Source: Balneolaceae bacterium
Lineage (GTDB): Bacteria > Bacteroidota > Rhodothermia > Balneolales > Balneolaceae
Reading direction: 5' to 3'
Assembly (NCBI GenBank): GCA_009711805.1
Contig: VEMX01000035.1
Coordinates: forward strand, 1-64,000
Length of the DNA stretch: 64,000 nucleotides
Shown: positions 17,142-26,164 of the stretch, in pieces
Numbering within the stretch: position 1 is the stretch's first letter
How the letters are laid out: every line of letters begins with the position of its first letter
Position numbers and translations under genes: made by a program
The notes under the pieces: model-generated
Databases searched by the model: none
What the model saw: only the letters and a program-made list of their open reading frames with translations
What the model was told of the DNA's origin: nothing

Positions 17142-17462
17142 ATGAGTTTACCAATAGAAAAGGCTGTTGAAGTTGTAAAACAGAACCTCAGCGAGGTATG
17201 TACGGTACAAGAATGGGCAGATGTGATGGGGTTCAAAAGTTCACGTCAATTTTCAAAAAATTTTCGCGATCATTATGGGGTAAGACCGTCCAAAAAAATA
17301 ACTCAGATTAAAATTGAGCGAGTTAAAATGCTCATCAATGAGAGCGAAGAAGTAAAACATTTTATTATCGCTAACGAAATCGGCCTTCCCGATGAACAAG
17401 CCCTCTACAAATTTATGAAGTATCACACGGGTCAAAGCCCTTCTGGTATACGGCAGGTTTAA
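17142..17462 (+). CDS. AraC-type HTH domain protein
   Basis: A 106-residue protein that is essentially one AraC/XylS-type DNA-binding domain: CTVQEWADVMGFKSSRQFSKNF forms the first helix-turn-helix, followed by DHYGVRPSK. The second half (EEVKHFIIANEIGLPDEQAL, HTGQSP) corresponds to the second HTH and has drifted. There is no ligand-binding domain. It lies 152 bp after the signal peptidase gene and 109 bp before the RND operon, and could regulate either. A truncated homologue sits at 2582-2860 beside the other peptide locus, which favours a link to the peptide system. Confidence 0.75.
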   Translation: MSLPIEKAVEVVKQNLSEVCTVQEWADVMGFKSSRQFSKNFRDHYGVRPSKKITQIKIERVKMLINESEEVKHFIIANEIGLPDEQALYKFMKYHTGQSPSGIRQV

Positions 17463-17571
17463 GCGACATTCTAATTATAGATGTATAGTACTAAATATCA
17501 GTTTACTACTATTATAGTTTGCAATACCACGATATTTTATTATCATCCCTAAGTAATAAAATTTATTTCAT

Positions 17572-20500
17572 TTGCTACTTAAAAAACCAATAGCTTCCAT
17601 CATATTAGTACTGGCAGTCCTTATTTTCGGGGGAATTGCTCTTGAACGTTTATCCATAGAGTTGATGCCGGATATCGCACGGCCCACGCTCATGGTAAAA
17701 ACCGGCTATAGCGGGGCTCCGGCATCCGAGGTCGAGTTCAGGGTAACGGAGCCCCTGGAACAGGTAATGAGTTCGGTTCGGGGTGTTAAAGAAGTAAGGG
17801 GGCTTTCACGCCAGGGACAAAGCCTTATTTTTCTGACCTTCGAATGGGGGTTCGATATGGATATCGCTTTCCTGAATGTGAGGGAAGAACTCGATAAGGT
17901 AAGCGCCCGGATTCCCGAGCAGGCTGAACGGCCAAAGCTGGTGTATTCCTCTGCATCCGATGAGCCAATCGCGACCATAGGGTTGAGATTGGCTAAAGTA
18001 TCAAACCAGGAATTTTCGAATCGTTTGTCGTTGAAGCGGTGGGCCGAGCAAGTGTTTACCCGCAGACTGGAGCAACAGGATGGGATTGCACAAGCCATGT
18101 TGGTGGGAGAAGTGTCGCCAGAGGTGCAAATTCGTTTTAATCCCCGCTTGCTCGATCGATACAACTTGTCTATTGCGGATGTACAAAATAGAGTAGAAGC
18201 AGCCAATGTATTTGCATCAACGGGGGAGCTTAGGGATGGCTGGTACCGGTATTCATTGAAAATACAAAGCCGCATCCAGTCGATGGATCATATCCGGAAT
18301 ATTCCGGTTACTTCTTTGGCTAATGGCCGCGTACTCACCCTTAATGAACTTGCTGATGTAGTAATGGCTGAAGCGGATCCTACTTCCTTTGCTTTACTGG
18401 ATGGGGAAGAGGTGCTTAATGTATTGGTGAAAAAAGAGTACGGAGCTAACACGGTTGAAGTATTCAAAACATTGAGTACAACACTGGGCGAAGTTCGCGA
18501 GCAGAACCCGGATATTGATATTGAAGTAATTCAGGAGGATGCCAGCTATATTGAGAATTCAATATCCAACCTGCTGCAAACACTTATTATAGGTGGTATT
18601 CTTGCCTTTACCGTACTCTTCTTTTTTCTGGATGATATGCGAAGTCCGTTTACTATCGGGATCTCCATTCCGGTAAGTATCTTCCTGACTTTCGTGGCTA
18701 TGTACCTTTTTGATATTCAGTTAAATATTATTTCGCTAAGTGGACTTACCCTGGGGATTGGCTTGTTGTTGGATAATGCCATTGTGGTGCTGGAAAATAT
18801 TAACCGCTATCGGCAAAAAGGACTGGGGCGACTGGAGGCTGCACGGGAGGGAACCAAAGAAATCAGCCTGGCGGTAACAGCTTCAACGTTTACAACTATA
18901 TCGGTATTTCTGCCCCTGATATTTCTTGGTGGATTTGAAGGAGCTTTCTTCCGTGACCTGGCAGCTACATTGTCGTTTAGTTTACTCTCCTCACTCTTGG
19001 TTGCCCTGCTTATATTACCCGTGTTTGTAGCTCATTTCAGCAAAAAGAATAACAGCCGGGGATTTTTGAGTAAAATTTCGGATGGTTTGGATTTTGTTAT
19101 TCGAAAGTATGAGCAGAACCTGGCTAAAGCAATTAAGAAACCCATACCTATGCTGGGTATTGCCACTGTATTACTGCTGTTGGCAGCTTGGGCTTTTATG
19201 ACCATCCCCAAAGGGATATTACCGGCAGATGAACCTTCTTCCGTTGATTACCTGGTTACCATGCCTGGGAATACTTCCCTGAGATCATCCAAAAGCGCAG
19301 CTACCGAGCTTTCGAATGTGGTAAAACAGGAGATGGGGGAACGCAATATACTATCACTCGGGGGATATACTGATAACAGTAATCTTGAATCCATCACTAA
19401 TGAGGGGCTTAACAAATTTACGATCTCCATTCCTGTAAATGGTTTTGACGAAGCTGAAAAAGCAGAAGAAATAATGGAGAGGCTGGCCGAAACTTATACT
19501 TTGTGGAATTTCAGCAAGAATGATGAAGGCGGTTTTGGAAGTTTCGGCGTTTCGGAAGAAGCACCGGTGCAGTTAAGTATTGTGGGTACAGACCGGGAAC
19601 TGAGTAAACGGGTTGGAGTAAAGCTTCGCGAATATCTTGCGGGGGATTTTACGGATTTAAGCTTCAGAGAGAAATACCCGCAGCGTATACAGGCATACCA
19701 AATCAGGTATAAATCGGATGAGCTGCTGGCCTATGAACTGCCAGAGCGAACCGTTACCCATTATCTTGAATCATTAACTCGCGGGGCACTTGTCACCGAC
19801 TGGAACCGGCAGGATGAACAGATTTCGGTTCGTATGATTGGAGAACGAAGCCGTTCTGTTGATCCAAAAGAAATCAGTTTTCCATACAAAGATAAGATTA
19901 TTCCCCTTGCTAACATTGCCGACATTACACTGGTTGAAGAAGCGGAACAGCTCGAACGTAAAGGTCAGTCACCCATATTGACATACAGTACCAGCCTGAG
20001 TTTCTTCGACTGGTGGTGGTACGGCGGTGAACTTAAAAGCCGGGTCAACCAATTCATGCAAAAAACCGGTTACGAGGTTAAAATAGGAGGCACTGCCCTG
20101 CAGGTAATAGAATTGCTCACCGACCTTGGTTTGTTGCTGTTAATCAGTGTATTGCTGATATACTTGATTCTGGCCATTCAGTACGAAAATCTCAAGTACC
20201 CTTTTATAATTATTCTGGCTATTCCTTTTGCGTGGGTTGGCTCTGTTTATGCGCTCTACCTTGGAGGTGTGAGCCTGAATTCACTTTCTTTTATGGGAAT
20301 ACTAATCCTTACAGGAATTGCGGTTAATGATTCTATTCTTAAAGTTGACTTCATGCGTCGCTATTACGAAGAAACAGGAAATTTAAATGAATCAATTAAG
20401 CAGGCTGGAATTAACCGGTTCCGCCCTGTGGTAATGACCAGTTTAACAACCATTCTCGGGCTTATTCCCATGTTAGTGCCTTTTGGGGATGGATACATAT

Positions 20501-20625
20501 TCAGAAAATCGCTGGCTATCGCTCTTATGGGGGGCATGGTAACCAGTACCTTATTGACGCTCTACATAATCCCACTCGTTTTTAAATTGATTGAGGGGCG
20601 AAAAAGAAAAACAGTATCAAAATGA
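17572..20625 (+). CDS. RND efflux transporter permease
   Basis: A 1017-residue inner-membrane RND pump subunit with the classical duplicated layout: one helix, a large periplasmic domain, helices 2-6, then the same again. IELMPDIARPTL, the porter segment EPLEQVMSSVRGVKEV and the TM4 segment LGIGLLLDNAIVVLENI carry family signatures; TM10 has GIAVNDSILKVDF. The start is a TTG at 17572, because no ATG is available after the upstream stop at 17557. The stop overlaps the start of the adaptor gene (ATGA). RND pumps use the proton gradient to move drugs, lipids or other substrates. No outer-membrane TolC-like gene is present. Confidence 0.93.
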   Translation: MLLKKPIASIILVLAVLIFGGIALERLSIELMPDIARPTLMVKTGYSGAPASEVEFRVTEPLEQVMSSVRGVKEVRGLSRQGQSLIFLTFEWGFDMDIAFLNVREELDKVSARIPEQAERPKLVYSSASDEPIATIGLRLAKVSNQEFSNRLSLKRWAEQVFTRRLEQQDGIAQAMLVGEVSPEVQIRFNPRLLDRYNLSIADVQNRVEAANVFASTGELRDGWYRYSLKIQSRIQSMDHIRNIPVTSLANGRVLTLNELADVVMAEADPTSFALLDGEEVLNVLVKKEYGANTVEVFKTLSTTLGEVREQNPDIDIEVIQEDASYIENSISNLLQTLIIGGILAFTVLFFFLDDMRSPFTIGISIPVSIFLTFVAMYLFDIQLNIISLSGLTLGIGLLLDNAIVVLENINRYRQKGLGRLEAAREGTKEISLAVTASTFTTISVFLPLIFLGGFEGAFFRDLAATLSFSLLSSLLVALLILPVFVAHFSKKNNSRGFLSKISDGLDFVIRKYEQNLAKAIKKPIPMLGIATVLLLLAAWAFMTIPKGILPADEPSSVDYLVTMPGNTSLRSSKSAATELSNVVKQEMGERNILSLGGYTDNSNLESITNEGLNKFTISIPVNGFDEAEKAEEIMERLAETYTLWNFSKNDEGGFGSFGVSEEAPVQLSIVGTDRELSKRVGVKLREYLAGDFTDLSFREKYPQRIQAYQIRYKSDELLAYELPERTVTHYLESLTRGALVTDWNRQDEQISVRMIGERSRSVDPKEISFPYKDKIIPLANIADITLVEEAEQLERKGQSPILTYSTSLSFFDWWWYGGELKSRVNQFMQKTGYEVKIGGTALQVIELLTDLGLLLLISVLLIYLILAIQYENLKYPFIIILAIPFAWVGSVYALYLGGVSLNSLSFMGILILTGIAVNDSILKVDFMRRYYEETGNLNESIKQAGINRFRPVVMTSLTTILGLIPMLVPFGDGYIFRKSLAIALMGGMVTSTLLTLYIIPLVFKLIEGRKRKTVSK

Positions 20626-21731
20626 GACTTATGAAAACATTGTCTTTAACCCGATTTTTAGTTCTGTTCTTAATGGTGGTTACCGGGCTGGTATTTAGTT
20701 CCTGTAAGCCGGCTGAAGAAGAAACCCCGGAACCCCCGGATGAAGAAAGTATCGACATACGCCCGGAAGTGGTATTTGATGTAGCAACAGATGAACCCTT
20801 ACAGTTTTATATAGAGAGCCGGGGAGTCGCTGAGCCTCAGCGCAGGACCAAAATTATTGCCCGCATAGGCGGTGTTGTTGAAGAGCACAATATCGAAGAA
20901 GGCCTCAGGGTACAGAAAGGAGATTTGCTTTTACAGCTGGAGGATGAAGAGCATACGTATGATCTTGAGAAAGCCCGTACCGAATTTCTGCAAGCAAAAG
21001 ATGAATATGAAAGAAAGCTTCGGTCACAAAGAAGTACCGGGGTTGAAATTAATAATCAAACCGATGAGCTCACAAAAATTAACTCGGGATATGCCCACGC
21101 CAAAGTTGATTACGATCGGGCCAAGCTCAATTACAGCTATACCAGGGTAACAGCACCTTTCGGAGGTGTACTTTCTCTCCGGGAAGCGGTAAAGAATAAC
21201 ATGTTTATATCGGAAGGCTCGTATATATCGGCAGGACGTGAATTGGCAACCTTGATAGACGACCGGACAGTAAACATAAGGTTTGAAGTGCTGGAGGCTG
21301 AAGTCCCTAATTTGGAGGTGGGAATGTCAGTACAACTCACTGATCCCAATGACCATACTTATGAAGGTACCATAGTAGCGGTTTCCCCCGAGATAGATTC
21401 CGATACCAAAACAGGACAAGTGTTGATTGAAGTAGACAACCCGGATGGAGCCATAAAAACAGGTATGACACTTGAAGGACGAATTTTTATACGAAGTGTG
21501 AAAAGTAAAGTGAAAATGCCCCGCGAAGCCCTGCTGGAAAGAGATGGGCGGACGCTGGTATTCAAACTAAACGGCGACGAGGCACAATGGATATATGTAA
21601 CTCCGGTAGATATGAATACCGAATGGGTGCTGATCGATCATGAAGAGATAAATCCAGGAGATACCCTGGCGGTAGATCAGCACTTTAGCATTAGCCACCA
21701 GCAGAAGATAGTGCCATTATTGGTTGACTAA
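20622..21731 (+). CDS. RND periplasmic adaptor (membrane fusion protein)
   Basis: A 369-residue HlyD/AcrA-like adaptor lipoprotein: the signal peptide ends in FSSC, then comes a Glu/Pro-rich linker. The biotinyl-lipoyl half-motif ARIGGVVEEHNIEEGLRVQK, a coiled-coil hairpin (YDLEKARTEFLQAKDEYERK to AKVDYDRAKLNYSYT) and the second half RVTAPFGGVLSLREAVKNN follow, then beta-barrel and membrane-proximal domains. It bridges the RND permeases to an outer-membrane channel encoded elsewhere. The 4-nt overlap with the upstream permease stop supports the ATG at 20622; an in-frame ATG at 20631 is an alternative. Confidence 0.93.
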   Translation: MRLMKTLSLTRFLVLFLMVVTGLVFSSCKPAEEETPEPPDEESIDIRPEVVFDVATDEPLQFYIESRGVAEPQRRTKIIARIGGVVEEHNIEEGLRVQKGDLLLQLEDEEHTYDLEKARTEFLQAKDEYERKLRSQRSTGVEINNQTDELTKINSGYAHAKVDYDRAKLNYSYTRVTAPFGGVLSLREAVKNNMFISEGSYISAGRELATLIDDRTVNIRFEVLEAEVPNLEVGMSVQLTDPNDHTYEGTIVAVSPEIDSDTKTGQVLIEVDNPDGAIKTGMTLEGRIFIRSVKSKVKMPREALLERDGRTLVFKLNGDEAQWIYVTPVDMNTEWVLIDHEEINPGDTLAVDQHFSISHQQKIVPLLVD

Positions 21732-21781
21732 GTTAACATCTCTCTGGCTGCTGTTTTGTCAATCTAATCCTTAAATCCACT

Positions 21782-24700
21782 ATGAAAGAACTCTTTCGGC
21801 GACGATACCTCATTTCTTTCTTTTATATCATTATATGTGTGATTGGGATATCGGTGTGGCAGCTTATACCTATAGAAAACACACCCGATCTTCGTAAGCC
21901 GGTGGTAACGGTTAGCTACTCATGGGGAAGCACTTCTCCGGAAGTGATGGAGCAGGAGGTAACCCGGAAGGTAGAACGTGAAGCCAATCGGCTCAGGGAT
22001 GTAGAAAAAATACGCTCAGTTACCAACGAGGGGCGATCGAGTGTAACTATCACATTCTATAAAGATGCCCCGGTAGACTACCGGGTACTCGAACTCAGAG
22101 AATATTTGTTAAGCCTGGATGAAACCCTTCCCGAAGGCATTCGCCCGCCTTCTATTAGCCGGCAGGTTCCCAAAGAACTCGAAGACCAGCAAACGTTTAT
22201 TGTTTACAGCCTGAATGCGGATTTGGCTCCCCGTGCATTGTTGGAATATACCCGTAACCGAATAGTGCCAAAGTTATTGGGAATAGAAGGTCTTGCCGAT
22301 GTGGATATACAGGGGGTATTGGATCCCGCACTTATCATCGAGTTTGACAAGGGGGAATTGGAGAAGTACAATTTAAATCCTACATCAATCCTGGCTGAAG
22401 TCAGTGGGAATTTACGATGGAATTCTTCAGGTTATGTGGATCAGGGAGATTCGAGATATAGCTTAATCCTGCCCCCAACCTATAAAACCACCGCCGATAT
22501 TGCCAAGCAAGCCATCCAAATACCAAATTCCAAACTACAGCTTACGCTGGATGATATAGCTGATATCTCGATAGGGGATACACCTGCAAGAAGCATCAAA
22601 CGGATTAATGGCGACCCTGCACTTACCATTAATTTTGTAAAGGAGTCGGGAGCTGATGCTTTTACACTTGCCCGGGCTATCCACCAGCAGATGGGAGAAA
22701 TTAAAGCCCAGCTCCCTGAAAAAATGGTTCTGAGAATGACGGTGGATAGTTCGGAAGAACTCAGGGAGCAGTTCGAAAGCCTCCAATATCAGGCAATGAT
22801 AAGTGCGGTATTGGTATTTCTGGTAGTCATTTTGTTTGTGTGGAGACTCAGGGCTCCCGTGATCATTATTGGCAGCGTAGCCTTCTCTATACTTCTGAGT
22901 GTAATTGTGTTATACCTGATTGGCTATAGCCTGAATATGATTACCCTGGCTGGTTTAACTATAGCCCTGGGTATGCTTATTGATAATGCCGTAGTAGTTT
23001 TTGAGCACCTGAACCCGAAGCTGCCTTCAAGCCGGGATGAGCGTCTTGAGCATGTACGGCAACAGCTTCCTAAGGCAGTAGTTCCGGTATTGGGTAGTAC
23101 ATTCACCACAGTAGGAATTTTTGTACCCTTGTTGTTTGCCATGGAAGAACTCCGCATTTTCCTGCTTCCGCTGGCCGTGGCTTTAACCATTACCTTGGCA
23201 TCTTCTGTAATAATAGCCTTCAGCTGGATACCCTATTCGCTGATATGGTTGACTTCCCTGAAACAGAAACAAAGAGTTATAAAACGGATCCCCCGGTTTT
23301 TAAACCGGCTGTTGCTGCACTCATTTAAATGGAAGGCTCGCTTAAAATGGCTGATGATTCCTGCGGTGATCCTTGCCGTCGGTATTCCCCTATTTGCCAT
23401 AGAAGAACCGGAATGGGATAATGAAGAAGAACCAACCAACTGGCCGGAGTTCACTAAAATATATTTTGAAAACCGGGATAATATTGATCCCTGGGTAGGA
23501 GGGTTGACCAACAAATTTTTTAATGAAACCTATTTTGGGAGCCCCTGGAAAAGGAGTATTACTGAAACAATATATGTAAGTTTAAGGGCCCCTCAGGGAA
23601 CCCCATTGTCTGAAATAAATAAGGTGGCTAAAAACTTTGAGACGATAGCCAAACCCTATGAGCATGCGTTTGAGTATTACGAGGTTAATATGTCGGAGAC
23701 GTATGGAGCAAGGATGCAGTTTGTAGTAAAACCGGAATACCTGTTTGAGTATGCACCCTATCAATACTTTGGAGAAGCCTCTTTTTTGGGAGCTCGTACA
23801 GGAAATTTGGTTACATCAGTTTCTGGGTTTGGGCAAGGGAATACATTTGGAAGCCTGGGGGGAGGATATTCGCAGCATAGCATTCGCCTGTACGGCTATT
23901 CTTATGATGAATTGTTGGGACTGGCAAAAGAATTGGAACGCAGATTAAAGAAAAGCAGAAGAGTGCGCGAGGTAGACATAAATAAAGGATATGGATACAG
24001 AAGTCGGGGAGATTTTCGCCAGTATGTGATGAAAATGGATGATGAGCGATTGTTAGCCAAAAACCTGGATCGGGGAAAAGTGCTTTCCAGAATGCAGCTC
24101 GATTTAAGGTCCCAAACCAACCAGGGAAAAGTGGAATTTGGGGGACAGGAGATGTTTCTGTTGGGGAAAACGGATGATGGGCGTTCATACCAGGAAGATG
24201 TACTTAACAAAGTTCGGGAGTTTGGTGATGTGAAGTTTAATGTAGCTGCCATAGGCGAGGTAGTAAAAGAAAAAGGATTAACAAGTATAATCCGGGACAA
24301 TCAGCAATACCAGCGTATAGTAGCAGTGGATTACCTGGGTAATTACCGGATGGCTTCAAATTATATTGATGAGGTCTTGGAACGAACGCCCGTGCCGGTA
24401 GGAACATCCATAAAATATGGAGGAGGGTTTTTTAGTTTTGGGAATGAAGATAAAACCCGCAATATCTGGTTTATATCACTGCTAAGCTTATTAAGTGTAT
24501 GGATGATTGTTTCGGCTTTATTGGAGAGCTGGAAGTACCCTATGTTTGTGATTATGGCGGTACCTTACAGTGCTCTGGGTATTATGATGGGAGTACTGGT
24601 AAACGACATGGCTTTTGATAAGGGAGCCATTGCCGGAGCATTATTATCTATTGGGGTAGTGGTAAACAACGCTATTTTGCTTTACCACCAGAAACAACTC

Positions 24701-24934
24701 GAAAATGGCAGAGGTATTTTTGGCCTGCGCTGCTGGATGTATGTGTATAAAAAGAGACTGCGAGCCATACTCATTACCACCTCTACTACTATAACCGGCT
24801 TGTTGCCTATGATGCTCTTTGGAACCAATGAATTCTGGGAAAACCTGGCTATTGTAGTTATCTGGGGGCTTAGTGCAAGTACCATTTTATTGTTGTTGAT
24901 GACGGGGGTCCGAATCATAAAGCAAGAACAATAA
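21782..24934 (+). CDS. second RND efflux permease
   Basis: A 1050-residue RND transporter clearly different from the first permease. The N-terminus reads YLISFFYIIICVIGISVWQL, and the porter segment IENTPDLRKPVVTVSYSW is typical of RND pumps. TM4 has LTIALGMLIDNAVVVFEHL, with the central Asp/Asn pair. The second half has SYSALGIMMGVL-type helices and GVVVNNAILLYHQ in TM10. Starting 50 bp after the adaptor, it likely forms a heteromeric pump with the upstream permease, as known for MdtBC-like systems; that assignment is inferred from gene order. Confidence 0.92.
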   Translation: MKELFRRRYLISFFYIIICVIGISVWQLIPIENTPDLRKPVVTVSYSWGSTSPEVMEQEVTRKVEREANRLRDVEKIRSVTNEGRSSVTITFYKDAPVDYRVLELREYLLSLDETLPEGIRPPSISRQVPKELEDQQTFIVYSLNADLAPRALLEYTRNRIVPKLLGIEGLADVDIQGVLDPALIIEFDKGELEKYNLNPTSILAEVSGNLRWNSSGYVDQGDSRYSLILPPTYKTTADIAKQAIQIPNSKLQLTLDDIADISIGDTPARSIKRINGDPALTINFVKESGADAFTLARAIHQQMGEIKAQLPEKMVLRMTVDSSEELREQFESLQYQAMISAVLVFLVVILFVWRLRAPVIIIGSVAFSILLSVIVLYLIGYSLNMITLAGLTIALGMLIDNAVVVFEHLNPKLPSSRDERLEHVRQQLPKAVVPVLGSTFTTVGIFVPLLFAMEELRIFLLPLAVALTITLASSVIIAFSWIPYSLIWLTSLKQKQRVIKRIPRFLNRLLLHSFKWKARLKWLMIPAVILAVGIPLFAIEEPEWDNEEEPTNWPEFTKIYFENRDNIDPWVGGLTNKFFNETYFGSPWKRSITETIYVSLRAPQGTPLSEINKVAKNFETIAKPYEHAFEYYEVNMSETYGARMQFVVKPEYLFEYAPYQYFGEASFLGARTGNLVTSVSGFGQGNTFGSLGGGYSQHSIRLYGYSYDELLGLAKELERRLKKSRRVREVDINKGYGYRSRGDFRQYVMKMDDERLLAKNLDRGKVLSRMQLDLRSQTNQGKVEFGGQEMFLLGKTDDGRSYQEDVLNKVREFGDVKFNVAAIGEVVKEKGLTSIIRDNQQYQRIVAVDYLGNYRMASNYIDEVLERTPVPVGTSIKYGGGFFSFGNEDKTRNIWFISLLSLLSVWMIVSALLESWKYPMFVIMAVPYSALGIMMGVLVNDMAFDKGAIAGALLSIGVVVNNAILLYHQKQLENGRGIFGLRCWMYVYKKRLRAILITTSTTITGLLPMMLFGTNEFWENLAIVVIWGLSASTILLLLMTGVRIIKQEQ

Positions 24935-24948
24935 AATATCAGAACAAA

Positions 24949-26133
24949 ATGTATATTTTTTCTAACTTTTTTTTTGTAGTCACTGGAATCTTAGTCGCAA
25001 CATTATCACAGGTGAGGGTACAAGCCCAAGAACCAACAAATATACATTTTGAGGAAATACTGACTTTAGGGGATGATGAACGGGCTCCACTGAAATATCA
25101 GTTTGCTGGTCCGGGAGCTATAGATACCGATGATGCCGGGAATATTTATATAGCCGGAACCAATAACACTATCCGGGTGTTTACGGCCCAGGGAGTTTAT
25201 AAAGCCACAATGGGTGGCAGGGGGAGAGGTCCAGACGAGTTTCTTGATATAACTGCTTTTGCTGTTATTGGTGAAGGAGCTGTGGCAATCAATGATAGTC
25301 GTCTACTTAGAATAACTCTTTTTTATCATTTTGGAGACAGCAGCGTTACTCATGCACTTCCAAAGAGTTGGAATAGCAGGATAGGGAATAGACGGGTACA
25401 GAAGAATATTGTACCACTTGACGATCAAACCTATGCTATTTCATCCAAAGTACGAGATGTGTACTTTGATCGCCCGGCAAGTGAGTTAGACAACCGAGTG
25501 GTACATGTGATAAATTATGACTTTTCTACCTTTAAACGATCTTATTTTGATGTATATGAGTACCTCTTTGATCCACAGAAGAAGTTGGAGCGAAAGCTGG
25601 CCACAGATTGGGACTATCGATTAGCTAAATTAGAAGATAAGAAGGTTGCTATAACCCATGAAGTATTTGATGGGAATGTCTATATCATAGATTTGTCGTC
25701 TACTGATGGTAGTATTAAAAAAGTCCCCGGCAGTTTTACAGGTAAGGAACGATATCTGGAATTAGATACAAATAAAAAGTACCGTAAAAATAAATACTAT
25801 AGGGTAACAAGATCTGGTGGGGTGTTAGGAAAATTCAGGTTCCAAAAAAAACTAATGTCAGATGCCTTATTATCCAATGAAAAATGGTTACTCAATTTTG
25901 TTAGTGTAAATGAGGGCAATAAAGGACAGTATTATATTGAGTTTTATACCTTAGAAGGGGAGTATAAGGGCCATACTCAAATTGACGATGATTTTGTGAT
26001 CCAGGAGGGAATGCGTACACGATTTTTCCCCAAGCATTTGGATGATGATAATAACCTCTATTATGTAGATTATTCCAGTGGAATACCTGTTGTGAAAGTT
26101 GCCAAAATAATTCTGGATAATGGATTGAATTAG
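24949..26133 (+). CDS. 6-bladed beta-propeller protein at the end of the RND operon
   Basis: A 394-residue exported protein: a signal peptide with probable cleavage after VQA (near residue 26), then a propeller with IDTDDAGNIYIAG and the family loop GRGPDEF at 92-98. It has no lipobox. It begins 14 bp after the second permease stop, so it belongs to the same transcript. There is no peptide gene next to it, unlike the two other propeller genes. It might be a periplasmic or outer-membrane accessory of the pump or a third member of the peptide-sensing family; sequence does not decide. Confidence 0.8.
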   Translation: MYIFSNFFFVVTGILVATLSQVRVQAQEPTNIHFEEILTLGDDERAPLKYQFAGPGAIDTDDAGNIYIAGTNNTIRVFTAQGVYKATMGGRGRGPDEFLDITAFAVIGEGAVAINDSRLLRITLFYHFGDSSVTHALPKSWNSRIGNRRVQKNIVPLDDQTYAISSKVRDVYFDRPASELDNRVVHVINYDFSTFKRSYFDVYEYLFDPQKKLERKLATDWDYRLAKLEDKKVAITHEVFDGNVYIIDLSSTDGSIKKVPGSFTGKERYLELDTNKKYRKNKYYRVTRSGGVLGKFRFQKKLMSDALLSNEKWLLNFVSVNEGNKGQYYIEFYTLEGEYKGHTQIDDDFVIQEGMRTRFFPKHLDDDNNLYYVDYSSGIPVVKVAKIILDNGLN

Positions 26134-26164
26134 AATATATGTCTACCACCTAGCTGTTCACTCC

